A stretch of 64,000 nt of DNA, from contig CAURED010000007.1 in the NCBI GenBank assembly GCA_963524205.1, positions 109,686 through 173,685 on the forward strand, written 5' to 3'. The notes below the pieces were generated by a model. The model made no database searches. It was not told the DNA's origin and was given only the letters and a program-made list of their open reading frames with translations. The DNA is from Aminipila sp963524205. GTDB lineage: Bacteria > Bacillota > Clostridia > Peptostreptococcales > Anaerovoracaceae. Shown in pieces: positions 33,726 to 42,839 of this stretch; the stretch's first letter is position 1; each line of letters starts with the position of its first letter. Both the position numbers and the translations under genes were made by a program.

Positions 33726-34598
33726 CTAGGCTTTAGCTAAAACTTCCTTAACATAATTTGGAAGTGCAAAAGCACCAGTATGGAGCTCTGTATTATAGTA
33801 TTTAGTCTTTAAACCGAATTTTTCCCATTCTTTAGCTTTTAAATCTGAAATTGGATCATATTTTTTGGAAGCAAAGCCAAAGTACCAGTATCCCGTTGAA
33901 TAAGTTGGAATATTAAAGCCGTATACCTTAGCAATAGGGAATACTTTCTTTATTTTACTATGAGCCTTCTGCATCTGTTCTGCGTCAAGAGCATGGAATG
34001 CACATTCGTGCTGGTTTATTAATATACCATCTTCTTTTAGTGCTCGATAACAGTTTTCATAAAATTTAATAGTAAATAAACCTTCTCCAGGACCAGCGGG
34101 ATCCGTAGAGTCAACTAAAATTAAATCGTAAGTATTATCTGCTGATTCTTCCACAAATTTAAGGCCATCACCAATTATAAGGTTTAATCTTGGCTCATTA
34201 GAGTAAACAGAAGCTAGAGAAGGCATGTATTTTTTACAAGCTTCAACAACAGCGCCATCGATTTCAACCATATCAATCGTTTCAATATGAGGGTATCTGG
34301 ATACTTCTCTGGCAGTACCCCCATCTCCACCACCAATAATTAATACTTTTTTGATGTTTGGATTTACTGCAAGAGCAGGGTGGCAAATCATATCATGGTA
34401 TACAAATTCATCTTTCTCAGTAACCTGAATAAAACCGTCTAAAGTCATAAATACTCCAAACGTATCATTTTTATACATTTCAAGCTTTTGAAAAGGTGTG
34501 ATTTCCGTATGAAGAATTTCTTGTATATTCAATCCTAATTTTACTGAGTTTATAACGTGGTGTTCATTGAACCATAGGTCTGCCATTTCGTTCATCAT
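33726..34598 (-). CDS. speE: Spermidine synthase
   Basis: A 290-residue aminopropyltransferase making spermidine from putrescine and decarboxylated SAM. Motifs: TLDGFIQVTEKDEFVYHDMICHPAL, VLIIGGGDGGTAREVSRYP (SAM-like binding), VEIDGAVVEACKKYMP and LILVDSTDPAGPGEGLF with the catalytic Asp. Two adjacent ATG codons follow AGGAG; the first is used here. It follows speD by 34 bases, giving a two-gene polyamine operon. Confidence 0.95.
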   Translation of the reverse strand: MMNEMADLWFNEHHVINSVKLGLNIQEILHTEITPFQKLEMYKNDTFGVFMTLDGFIQVTEKDEFVYHDMICHPALAVNPNIKKVLIIGGGDGGTAREVSRYPHIETIDMVEIDGAVVEACKKYMPSLASVYSNEPRLNLIIGDGLKFVEESADNTYDLILVDSTDPAGPGEGLFTIKFYENCYRALKEDGILINQHECAFHALDAEQMQKAHSKIKKVFPIAKVYGFNIPTYSTGYWYFGFASKKYDPISDLKAKEWEKFGLKTKYYNTELHTGAFALPNYVKEVLAKA

Positions 34599-34632
34599 AA
34601 TAGTATATCTCCTTTAAATTTTGTACAGCTAA

Positions 34633-35415
34633 TTAATATAGTGTAGGTAAATTTCTTCCATAGAAGATTTCATCAATTTCATTTCTTAATCTATTCGTAA
34701 TCTTTTTTAAATCTTTTTCATTTAAATCTTTTTCACATAAATTGAATAAGTAGTCATCAAGCTGGAAATTCCTTACCTTACATTTTGTATGGAAAGTATT
34801 TTCCTGATAAACATTAACGTCTATCATTTGATAAACATTTAAAAACTCTTGTTCAATATAATTTTGTATAGAGGTGATATCGTGATCAATAAATAATTTA
34901 TTACCTTTTATATCACGGGTAAAACCTCTAACTTTATAATCTATAGTCATAATATCAGCATCAAAGCTGTCAATCAAATAATTTAAAGCCATTAGTGGGG
35001 AAATCTCACCGCAGGTAGATACGTCAATATCTGCTCTGAAGGTACAAACTCCGTTATCCGGATGATATTCGGGATAAGTATGAACCGTTATATGACTCTT
35101 GTCCAAATGTCCAACCACTGAAGGGTTAAGGTTATATGGATGATGAGTAGGAGGTTCACTTTCCTCACAAATTAAAATAGTAACACTGGCACCCTGTGGA
35201 TCATAGTCCTGTACGGCAATATTTAAAATGTTTGCACCGATTATTTGTGTAACATTTTCAAGTATACCCGTAAGTTTGGGTGCATTGTATTCTTCATCTA
35301 TATATTCAATATAAGCTTTTCTGTCACATACCGTTTTGGTATAACTCACATCGTATAAATTGAAGCTTAAAGTTTTTGTCAGATTATTGAATCCGTGTAA
35401 TTTGATTTTTTCCAA
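34633..35415 (-). CDS. speD: S-adenosylmethionine decarboxylase proenzyme
   Basis: A 260-residue enzyme of the larger E. coli-like SpeD class. HGFNNLTKTLSFNLYD begins the protein, and HLDKSHITVHTYPE holds the Lys-Ser autocleavage site that creates the pyruvoyl group. CTFRADIDVSTCGEISPL carries catalytic residues. The start is TTG: an in-frame stop lies directly upstream and no ATG fits. Its product supplies aminopropyl groups to SpeE. Confidence 0.93.
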   Translation of the reverse strand: MEKIKLHGFNNLTKTLSFNLYDVSYTKTVCDRKAYIEYIDEEYNAPKLTGILENVTQIIGANILNIAVQDYDPQGASVTILICEESEPPTHHPYNLNPSVVGHLDKSHITVHTYPEYHPDNGVCTFRADIDVSTCGEISPLMALNYLIDSFDADIMTIDYKVRGFTRDIKGNKLFIDHDITSIQNYIEQEFLNVYQMIDVNVYQENTFHTKCKVRNFQLDDYLFNLCEKDLNEKDLKKITNRLRNEIDEIFYGRNLPTLY

Positions 35416-35897
35416 CTAAATTGTCACAACCCTTCTTTATATAATATATCAGTATATAAGATAACATAAAATGAGATAATTTCAATAGATTTATGTAGGA
35501 AAAAAGCAATTTGTAATAAAAACCAAAAAAAATATGAATTTATTACACAAATTAGGAAACAAAAACCAAAAATAAAAATGTATTGTGTAGAAAAATGCTA
35601 ACTTGTACAATTATCGCCAAGAGATCAAAAGAAAAGTTCTAATCTCTTAAATTTATTATAATGTCATTGTTTATTTTGAATAAGTCAAATAATCAATTAA
35701 TCCTTTAGAATAACAACCCCCTTTTATTCAATTTGATATAATATATTATTACAAGCAACATTTATTTGCTACTTAAAGACAAAGACAAAATGTATTATTA
35801 TATAACTGAAATATAAAAAAGATGGTACATAATGAAATTTAGTGGTATATATTTTTCATGAAATTTTATTAAAATACTAAAGAGCTGGAGGAAGTTT
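35416..35897. other. Divergent intergenic region speD / cooS
   Basis: An AT-rich gap of about 480 bases with no plausible gene. It must hold the promoters of both flanking operons. I see a hairpin AAGAGAT/ATCTCTT around 35619-35648 and several TATAAT-like boxes, but no pair with a convincing -35, so no promoter is called. Confidence 0.4.
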
Positions 35898-37868
35898 ATG
35901 AATAATTGTTTTGGATGTAATACTTGTAAAAGTGCAGATAAACCATTGGAGGAGTTTATAGCTAAATTACCCATGGAAACTTCTCATCACAGAGTAGATT
36001 CCCAAAGTACAAAATGCAATTTTGGACTTCAGGGAGTCTGTTGCAGACTCTGTTCAAATGGGCCATGTCGTATAACACCAGATGCACCTCGGGGAATTTG
36101 TGGTGCAAATGCTGATACTATTGTAGCAAGAAATTTTTTAAGAGCTGTAGCCTCAGGTTCAGGCTGTTATATACATATAGTAGAAAATACAGCATTAAAT
36201 CTTAAAAATACTGCAAAAACAAAGGGCAAGATTAAAGGCTTAAGGGCACTTGAACGCCTTTGTAATATTTTTGGTATTACTTCAGGAGATACATATGAAA
36301 AAGCAGAAAAAGTTGCAGATGCAGTAATAAGTGATTTATATAAACCTGAATATGTAAAAATGGAATTAGTTGAAAAACTTGCTTATAAGCCAAGGTTTGA
36401 TAAATGGAGAGAACTCGGTATTCTTCCGGGTGGTGCTAAGTCAGAAGTGTTTAAGGGGGTTGTGAAATGTTCAACTAATTTAAATTCAGATCCCGTGGAT
36501 ATGCTTGTTGATTGCTTAAGACTGGGCATTTCTACAGGTATTTATGGTTTGACGTTAACAAATTTATTAAACGATGTTCTTTTAGGAGAGCCTGAACTAC
36601 GAACTGCACCTGTAGGACTTCGGGTTATAGATCCTGAATATATCAATATTATGATTACAGGTCATCAGCACTCCATGTTTGTAGATTTACAAGAAAAACT
36701 GATTCAGCCTGAAGCAATAGAAAAAGCTAAAGCAGCAGGAGCAAAAGGATTCAGACTTGTAGGCTGCACTTGTGTGGGCCAGGACTTACAGCTTAGAGGA
36801 AGTCATTATACAGAAGTATTTAACGGACATGCAGGAAATAACTATACAAGTGAAGCTATACTTGCAACTGGTGCAATAGATGCAGTTCTATCTGAATTTA
36901 ACTGTACACTTCCTGGTATTGAACCTATTTGTGAAGAACTTAAGATCAAGCAGATTTGTCTAGACAGTGTTGCTAAAAAGGCAAATGCGGAGCTTATGGA
37001 ATTTGATTTTACTAAAAGAGAACAACAAAGTAATGAAATTATAGATAAGATAGTAGAAGCCTATTCAATGAGACGTGGAAAGATTAATGTAGATTTTTCT
37101 CAGGCAAATGGAGAATGGAAGCCTCTTATAGATATGTTAGTGGGAGCATACAACACAATTCGTAAAGAGGTACCCCTTAACTTAATGCCGGAGCATGGAA
37201 ACGACAACACGCTTACAGGTGTAAGTGAAGTATCTTTGAAAGAATTTTTAGGCGGAAAATGGAAACCTTTGATTGATTTAATTATATCAGGGGAAATCAA
37301 AGGGATTGCTGGGGTAGTAGGATGCTCTAACCTGACTGCTGGTGGGCATGACGTTCTTAGTGTTGAACTTACAAAAGAACTTATTGCAAAGGATATCATT
37401 GTACTTACAGCAGGATGCTCTTCAGGAGGTATTGAAAACTGTGGTTTGATGACACCAGATGCAGCAAAGCTTGCTGGACCTAAGTTAAGAGCAGTATGTG
37501 AAAAATTAGGTATTCCACCGGTACTAAACTTTGGACCATGTCTTGCAATAGGACGTCTTGAAATTGTTGCAACAGAAATAGCAGAGGAACTAGGGGTAGA
37601 TTTACCACAGCTTCCACTTGTTCTTTCCGCAGCGCAATGGCTTGAAGAGCAGGCATTAGCTGATGGAGCATTTGGCTTGGCACTTGGATTACCATTACAC
37701 TTAGGCTTGCCCCCATTTATCACAGGAAGTAAAGTTGCGGTTAAGGTTTTGACAGAAGATATGAAGCAGTTAACAGGAGGACAGGTTATTATTAACCCTG
37801 ATGCTAAAGAGACTGCAGATATTTTAGAAAAAATCATTATGGAAAAACGCTCAGCTTTAAATATATAG
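35898..37868 (+). CDS. cooS: Nickel carbon-monoxide dehydrogenase catalytic subunit
   Basis: A 656-residue CooS that interconverts CO and CO2 and exchanges electrons with ferredoxin. The N-terminus NNCFGCNTCKSADK and CNFGLQGVCCRLCSNGPCRI supply clusters D and B. C-cluster ligands are visible in TGHQHSMF, LVGCTCVGQDL, GVVGCSNLTAGGHD, TAGCSSGGIENCGLM and NFGPCLAIGR. No acetyl-CoA synthase genes are adjacent, so this is a stand-alone CODH. It is followed 14 bases later by a CooF-like ferredoxin and then a flavoprotein, a known CODH arrangement. AGGAGG-like GGAGGAAG precedes the ATG. Confidence 0.95.
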   Translation: MNNCFGCNTCKSADKPLEEFIAKLPMETSHHRVDSQSTKCNFGLQGVCCRLCSNGPCRITPDAPRGICGANADTIVARNFLRAVASGSGCYIHIVENTALNLKNTAKTKGKIKGLRALERLCNIFGITSGDTYEKAEKVADAVISDLYKPEYVKMELVEKLAYKPRFDKWRELGILPGGAKSEVFKGVVKCSTNLNSDPVDMLVDCLRLGISTGIYGLTLTNLLNDVLLGEPELRTAPVGLRVIDPEYINIMITGHQHSMFVDLQEKLIQPEAIEKAKAAGAKGFRLVGCTCVGQDLQLRGSHYTEVFNGHAGNNYTSEAILATGAIDAVLSEFNCTLPGIEPICEELKIKQICLDSVAKKANAELMEFDFTKREQQSNEIIDKIVEAYSMRRGKINVDFSQANGEWKPLIDMLVGAYNTIRKEVPLNLMPEHGNDNTLTGVSEVSLKEFLGGKWKPLIDLIISGEIKGIAGVVGCSNLTAGGHDVLSVELTKELIAKDIIVLTAGCSSGGIENCGLMTPDAAKLAGPKLRAVCEKLGIPPVLNFGPCLAIGRLEIVATEIAEELGVDLPQLPLVLSAAQWLEEQALADGAFGLALGLPLHLGLPPFITGSKVAVKVLTEDMKQLTGGQVIINPDAKETADILEKIIMEKRSALNI

Positions 37869-37882
37869 AGAGGGGCAGAAAT

Positions 37883-38335
37883 ATGAAAAGAATTATGATT
37901 GATTATACCAAATGTGACGGATGCAAGAATTGTACTGCTGCCTGCATGCAGGCTCACAGAGAACTTCCTGGAACCGTTTATGATTTAGACCTGACAGACC
38001 CTAAAAATGAGTCACGTAATCACATTATATCTGACACAAAAGGTGGATACCGTCCAATTTTCTGCAGACACTGTGATTTGCCAGAATGTGCTATGTCCTG
38101 TATGAGTGGCGCTTTAAGCAAAGATTCTACCAACGGGATTGTGTCTTATGACGAGAAAAAATGTGGTTCATGTTTTATGTGTGTTATGAATTGCCCATAT
38201 GGTGTTCTAAAACCAGATACACTAACTCATACAAAGGTTATAAAGTGTGATTTCTGCATGGAGAAAGGCGAAGAACCAAGCTGTGTGAAAAATTGTCCTA
38301 AAAAGGCAATCTGGGTTGAGGAGGTGCAGGTATGA
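37883..38335 (+). CDS. cooF: CooF-like four-cluster ferredoxin
   Basis: A 150-residue iron-sulfur protein with four 4Fe-4S motifs: CDGCKNCTAACMQ (residues 11-23), FCRHCDLPECAMSCM, CGSCFMCVMNCPYG, and CDFCMEKGEEPSCVKNCP. It transfers electrons to or from CooS. It begins 14 bases after cooS and overlaps the flavoprotein by 4 bases (ATGA), so the three are co-translated. Confidence 0.92.
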   Translation: MKRIMIDYTKCDGCKNCTAACMQAHRELPGTVYDLDLTDPKNESRNHIISDTKGGYRPIFCRHCDLPECAMSCMSGALSKDSTNGIVSYDEKKCGSCFMCVMNCPYGVLKPDTLTHTKVIKCDFCMEKGEEPSCVKNCPKKAIWVEEVQV

Positions 38336-39561
38336 GACATGTAATAATAGGAGTGGGGGCTGCAGGCATGACTGCTGCTAAAACTATTAGGGAATTAGAT
38401 CATACCGCAGAAATTGTAGTGATTTCTAAAGATGAATATGTACACTCAAGATGTATGCTTCATAAGTATTTAAGCGGAGAAAGAAATGAAAATACTCTTA
38501 ATTTTGCACCGCAGGATTTCTTCCGCAAAAACAGGATTACCTGGATAAAAGAAGTCGAAGCTAAATCCATTATACCAGACAGAAAAAATGTTATATTATC
38601 AGATAATCAGGTTATATGCTATGATAAGCTTTTAATTTCCTCAGGGGCGGACAGTTTTATGCCTCCAGTAGGTGACTTCAGAACAGCTAATAATGTTTTT
38701 GGACTTAGGAACTTAAGCGATGCACAAGAAATTGTAAAATATATTAAACCACAGGGAAAAGTTATAATTGTTGGTTCAGGTCTTGTAGGAATGGATGCAG
38801 CATATGCATTACTGGAGCAAAAAATGGATGTTACTGTTGTTGAAATGGCAGAAAGAATTCTTCCCATACAGCTTGACGAAACTGCTGGTAATGCATATAA
38901 AAAGCTGTTTGAAACTGCTGGATGTAAGTTTATACTTGGAAGAAAAGCATCAGAAACAGTTTTAGACAGTCAGAACAACGTTTGCCAGCTTATTTTAGAT
39001 GATAAAACTACACTAGATTGTGATGTAGTTATAGTGGCAGCAGGGGTACGGCCAGCCATTGCATGTGTAGCAAAATCTGGCATGGAGACGGAAAGCAATA
39101 TAAAAGTAAATGAATATATGGAAACAAGCGTAAGAGATATATATGCAGCAGGAGATGTGACAGGAATGTCAGGAATCTGGCCAAATGCCATGAAGCAGGG
39201 CAATATTGCGGCTGAGAATATGTGTGGGGAAAGAAATGTTTATGAAGACACTTATGCAATGAAAAATACAATTAACTTCTTTGGACTTGTAACGCTTTCA
39301 CTGGGAAGAGGGCAGGCTCAGGAAGGTGATAAAGTAGTTGTTCGCGAAGATAGTAAATGCTATAAAAAAGCCATTATAAGAGAAAACAAGCTTGACAGCA
39401 TTCTTCTTCAGGGAAATATGGATTATGCGGGAGTTTACCAGTATTTAATTAAGAATAAGATTAATTTGGATGGTGAGAAAGATATATTCAAGACATCATT
39501 TGCCGACTATTATAAGGTTAAGGCTGATGGGCAGTATGAGTATTCTTTCGGAAATGTATAA
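38332..39561 (+). CDS. CODH-associated FAD/NAD(P)-dependent oxidoreductase
   Basis: A 409-residue flavoprotein of the NADH:rubredoxin/nitrite reductase-like family. It has an FAD motif IIGVGAAGMTAAKTIRELD at the start, VIIVGSGLVGMDAAYALLEQ near residue 145 (NAD(P) motif), and IYAAGDVTGMSG near residue 270. The cooS-cooF-FNOR trio is known from many anaerobes and is proposed to couple CO oxidation to NAD(P)+ reduction or to detoxification. Which electron acceptor is used cannot be told. A terminator follows. Confidence 0.85.
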   Translation: MRHVIIGVGAAGMTAAKTIRELDHTAEIVVISKDEYVHSRCMLHKYLSGERNENTLNFAPQDFFRKNRITWIKEVEAKSIIPDRKNVILSDNQVICYDKLLISSGADSFMPPVGDFRTANNVFGLRNLSDAQEIVKYIKPQGKVIIVGSGLVGMDAAYALLEQKMDVTVVEMAERILPIQLDETAGNAYKKLFETAGCKFILGRKASETVLDSQNNVCQLILDDKTTLDCDVVIVAAGVRPAIACVAKSGMETESNIKVNEYMETSVRDIYAAGDVTGMSGIWPNAMKQGNIAAENMCGERNVYEDTYAMKNTINFFGLVTLSLGRGQAQEGDKVVVREDSKCYKKAIIRENKLDSILLQGNMDYAGVYQYLIKNKINLDGEKDIFKTSFADYYKVKADGQYEYSFGNV

Positions 39562-39589
39562 TTTGCGGTAGCATTAATAAATGAGACCA

Positions 39590-39636
39590 AAAAGCTACCG
39601 AAATTTTGAGTAAAAATCTTAAATTCGGTAGCTTTT
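39590..39636 (+). terminator. Terminator of the cooS operon
   Basis: A perfect 13-bp stem (AAAAGCTACCGAA with TTCGGTAGCTTTT) 29 bases after the flavoprotein stop. Confidence 0.85.
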
Positions 39637-39711
39637 AACTTTGGATTTTTAATTTTTAACTTTTTATTACATTTAATACGTAAGCCAATTGATATTAGTT
39701 TATTAGGAAAT

Positions 39712-40368
39712 TTATATAGTATATACGTATATTGCGCTAAATTGAAATACGGTTCCTAGTATAACAAAGATGTGGAATATTTCATGGAAACCAAATATAC
39801 TGCTGAAATTAGGCTTCTTTGCAATGTAGAAGACTGCACCAATGGAATACATGATTCCACCAAGGGATATTAGCACGATTGCACCGATAGGAATTTGTTT
39901 AAGAAAATTAAAATCAAAAACAATAGCCCAGCCCATTAAAAGATAAAGAGACGTATATAGCCATCTAGGAGCATTAAGCCAGCATACTTTGATTATTATT
40001 CCTAGAAGTGCAACACCCCAGATAGCTGACATAAAAATAACCGCACGTTTCGGCTCCATAAAACCAATAACCAAAGGGGTATAGGTACCTGCAATTAAAA
40101 CATATATCATAGAGTGGTCCAATTTTCTTATACGTACAAGAATATCAGATGGAACTTTTACAAAATGATAAATGGAACTGGTACTGTAAAGCGCAATCAT
40201 AGATAATCCGAAGATAACACTGGCAAAGGTTATTTCACTAGTTACTTCAACATATAAACATTTTCCTATAAGGAATAAAGTCGCAAATACCGCCAGGCAG
40301 GCTCCAATAAAATGAGTAAAGCTGCTAAGCGGATCTCTTGCATTCATAAATTTTTTGTATACAGACAT
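39712..40368 (-). CDS. Hemolysin III / PAQR-family membrane protein
   Basis: A 218-residue protein with seven hydrophobic segments. The family marks are DPLSSFTHFIGACLAV at the start, STSSIYHFVK, KLDHSMIYVLIAGTYTPL and FGFHEIFHIFVILGTVFQF. The Ser and three His residues expected to bind metal in PAQR proteins are present. YqfA/HlyIII proteins are often named haemolysins, but their usual role is unknown and no toxin function should be assumed. AAAGGAG precedes the ATG. The gene is monocistronic. Confidence 0.9.
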   Translation of the reverse strand: MSVYKKFMNARDPLSSFTHFIGACLAVFATLFLIGKCLYVEVTSEITFASVIFGLSMIALYSTSSIYHFVKVPSDILVRIRKLDHSMIYVLIAGTYTPLVIGFMEPKRAVIFMSAIWGVALLGIIIKVCWLNAPRWLYTSLYLLMGWAIVFDFNFLKQIPIGAIVLISLGGIMYSIGAVFYIAKKPNFSSIFGFHEIFHIFVILGTVFQFSAIYVYTI

Positions 40369-40678
40369 ATTAACTCTCCTTTAATTTGTTAAATGGTAAT
40401 AATTATAATTACATAATGTAATATTGAAAACTATATTATATAATTATTATAACAATTTGAAGAAAATATGCAAGAATATTTTTATAATTTTTATAGTAAT
40501 TTGTTAAGTGAAAAATTTTTTAGAGTCCAGAAGTACAGGATTAAACAAATTAAGTCATAATTGGAAGAAATGTAAATACAATTTTAAAGGAATTTGATTA
40601 TGGTATTAGATTGGTATGAGCGGCAAATGGTCAAACATCGGGAACTTAGATAATTTTGTGAAAAATTTAATTATGTAA

Positions 40679-40707
40679 TTGCATTCATTATTTAATGAAT
40701 GTATAAT
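40679..40707 (+). promoter_or_regulatory. Promoter with palindromic spacer upstream of the rnf leader
   Basis: TTGCAT (40679-40684), exactly 17 bases, then a perfect TATAAT (40702-40707). The spacer is occupied by a perfect 20-bp inverted repeat at 40682-40701 (half sites CATTCATTA and TAATGAATG, centre TT). A protein bound there would block RNA polymerase. The sequence does not match the Rex, FNR or Fur consensus as I know them. Confidence 0.65.
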
Positions 40708-40967
40708 AACTATTTAAGGAATTTAATCCGTATTCTGATAAATAATTACATATAATAACATATACATATATATTTAAAGGCTAATCAGATTTACAGTATT
40801 TAAGTGCAGTACGGTATAGATGAAATTAGTGTTGTAAATACCATGGAAAAGTAACGAGAACTTTTAATTGGATTACAACTCTATATCCCAATTGGCTTGC
40901 AGAATTTACAAAATCAATAACATTTAAAAAGATCCTCGAACTATTTTAGTTCGGGGATCTTTTTAAA
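40708..40967 (+). ncRNA. Leader RNA with terminator upstream of the rnf operon
   Basis: From the promoter start near 40714 to a strong terminator at 40928-40967 (AAAAAGATCCTCGAAC with GTTCGGGGATCTTTTT) there are about 250 bases with no coding frame of note. Local hairpins include GGTAT/ATACC around 40814-40843 and AATTGG/CCAATT around 40876-40906. It matches no riboswitch class I know. It could be a cis-regulatory leader for the RseC-rnf genes starting 62 bases later, or a small RNA. Confidence 0.5.
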
Positions 40968-41029
40968 TGTAGCTTTAGCGATAGGTTATATCTAATTTTC
41001 TAAAAATATGAAGGGAGATGACATCATAT

Positions 41030-41443
41030 ATGAAAACTGAAGAAGGCATTGTAATTGAAGTAATGGGAAACATGGCAAAGGTTAAGGCTGGCAAACATAG
41101 CGACTGTTTAAATTGTGGCGCATGCCCAGGGAACGATGCTGCAGTTATAACTCTTGATAATACAATAGGTGCGAAAGTCGGCCAAAGGGTGGAATTTGAA
41201 ATAATTGGATCAAATTCATTAAAAGCAGCTTTTATGGTTTTTGTTCTACCGCTAATTTTTATTTTTTGTGGCATGATAGTGGGAAATCAAATTGCAGAGT
41301 TCATGAAAGGGGATGATGTTGTAGGAAGAATTATAGGTGGAATCGTTGCTTTTGTTTTAGCGGGTATCTTAATAAAACTATTTGACAGGCATGTAGGTAA
41401 AATGAAGAGTTCCCTACCAGTAATTATCAGCATTAAAAAGTAA
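41030..41443 (+). CDS. RseC/SoxR-reducing-system family protein
   Basis: A 137-residue membrane protein. ATG at 41030 is chosen because AAGGGAG lies 9-10 bases upstream; the in-frame ATG at 41018 abuts that site. A cysteine cluster, SDCLNCGACPG (about residues 22-32), precedes two membrane segments (about 63-85 and 95-117). RseC-like proteins are linked to Rnf/Rsx complexes, where they help keep redox regulators reduced or aid the complex. It directly precedes rnfC. A truncated paralogue lies at the other end of the operon. Confidence 0.82.
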   Translation: MKTEEGIVIEVMGNMAKVKAGKHSDCLNCGACPGNDAAVITLDNTIGAKVGQRVEFEIIGSNSLKAAFMVFVLPLIFIFCGMIVGNQIAEFMKGDDVVGRIIGGIVAFVLAGILIKLFDRHVGKMKSSLPVIISIKK

Positions 41444-41506
41444 ACAATTAAAAAAAGTAAAATTTAGCATTTATTATTTGTTATTAAGTGAAGAAGGTGA
41501 TTATCA

Positions 41507-42823
41507 ATGCTTAAAAGTTTTCGTGGTGGTGTGCATCCACCCGGTAACAAAGGTTATACCGAAAATGTTCCTATTGAGAATATGCCACTGCCAAGTAAGG
41601 TTATCATACCTGTGAGCCAGCACATTGGAGCACCTGGTGGTCCGATTGTAAAGGTTGGCGATACAGTGAAGAAAGGTCAGCTCATAGCTAAAGCAGATGC
41701 TGCTATTACAAGTTATGTTCATGCTTCGATTTCAGGCAGGGTAATTGATATTGCAGAATATCCTAGTTCCTATAAAGACAGGTGTATTGCAATCGTAATT
41801 GAAAGTGATGGTCTCGACGAGTGGGCACCAGGGCTTCCTATGAATCGAGATTGGGAGAAGATGGATGTAAGTGAAATTCATAGCATAATAAAAGAAGCTG
41901 GGCTTGTTGGAATGGGTGGAGCAAATTTTCCTACTGCTAACAAATTGACTTATGGCCCTGATAAGAAAATCGATACTGTACTGTTAAATGGTGCCGAGTG
42001 CGAACCGTATTTAACCTGCGATTACAGGATAATGATTGAACAAACAGAAAAACTAGTCACAGGATTTAGAATAGCCTTGAAGTCTCTGAATGTAAGCCAC
42101 GGCATTATTGGGGTTGAAGACAATAAACCTGAAGCAATAAAGGCATTGACCAAGGTTTGCAAAGGAACAGGCATTGAGGTTGTAGCCTTGCCTACTAAGT
42201 ATCCGCAAGGCGCGGAAAGAATGTTTATTAAAGCACTTACGGGCCGTGAAATTCCAGCTGGAGGAAGGCATTTTGATATCGGCATAGTTGGAATAAACGT
42301 AGGTACGGTATATTCCCTTGCAAAAGCAGTGATAAATGGGATTCCGGTAATTGAAAGAATTACTACAGTTACAGGAGATGCTATCAGTGACCCTAAGAAT
42401 CTACAGGTTAGAATAGGTACAAGTTTTCAAGATTTAATAAATTTTTGTGGAGGTTTCAGTAAAAAACCCGAAAAAATCATTAATGGTGGACCAATGATGG
42501 GTTATGCTCAATCTGATTTAGATATTCCGGTTGTTAAAGGTGTCTCGGGAATTACAGTCCTTAGCAAGGACGCAGTGAGCCATGGGGAGGAATCTCCTTG
42601 TATCCGTTGTGGCAGATGTGTTGAAGCTTGTCCAATTGGATTGATTCCAAGTATGTTGAGTATACTGGGAGAGCGCCACAGATTTGTTGAAGCAAAAGAA
42701 GAGTATGGATTAATGAATTGCATTGAGTGCGGCAGTTGTGCTTATATCTGTCCTTCAAAACGTAATATTCTTCAGTATATTCGGCATTCAAAGTCCCAGG
42801 CCAAAGCACCTGCGCATAAATAA
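41507..42823 (+). CDS. rnfC: Rnf complex subunit C
   Basis: A 438-residue peripheral subunit. The N-terminal Gly-rich part FRGGVHPPGNKGYTENVPIE and the NADH/FMN-site text GLVGMGGANFPTANKLTYGP are typical. Two 4Fe-4S motifs lie at the C-terminus: CIRCGRCVEACPIGL and CIECGSCAYICPSK. RnfC is the likely NAD(H) entry/exit module of the complex that couples ferredoxin oxidation to NAD+ reduction and ion pumping. It is first in the order CDGEAB. Confidence 0.95.
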   Translation: MLKSFRGGVHPPGNKGYTENVPIENMPLPSKVIIPVSQHIGAPGGPIVKVGDTVKKGQLIAKADAAITSYVHASISGRVIDIAEYPSSYKDRCIAIVIESDGLDEWAPGLPMNRDWEKMDVSEIHSIIKEAGLVGMGGANFPTANKLTYGPDKKIDTVLLNGAECEPYLTCDYRIMIEQTEKLVTGFRIALKSLNVSHGIIGVEDNKPEAIKALTKVCKGTGIEVVALPTKYPQGAERMFIKALTGREIPAGGRHFDIGIVGINVGTVYSLAKAVINGIPVIERITTVTGDAISDPKNLQVRIGTSFQDLINFCGGFSKKPEKIINGGPMMGYAQSDLDIPVVKGVSGITVLSKDAVSHGEESPCIRCGRCVEACPIGLIPSMLSILGERHRFVEAKEEYGLMNCIECGSCAYICPSKRNILQYIRHSKSQAKAPAHK

Positions 42824-42839
42824 GGGGGGAAGAAAACAC

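Noticed and set aside
37100..37957. 285-residue frame on the minus strand inside cooS
   Set aside because: It is antisense to a strongly conserved enzyme and has no recognisable protein features.
39712..40368. True haemolysin toxin
   Set aside because: The family name is historical; the protein is a seven-helix PAQR-type membrane protein of unknown role.
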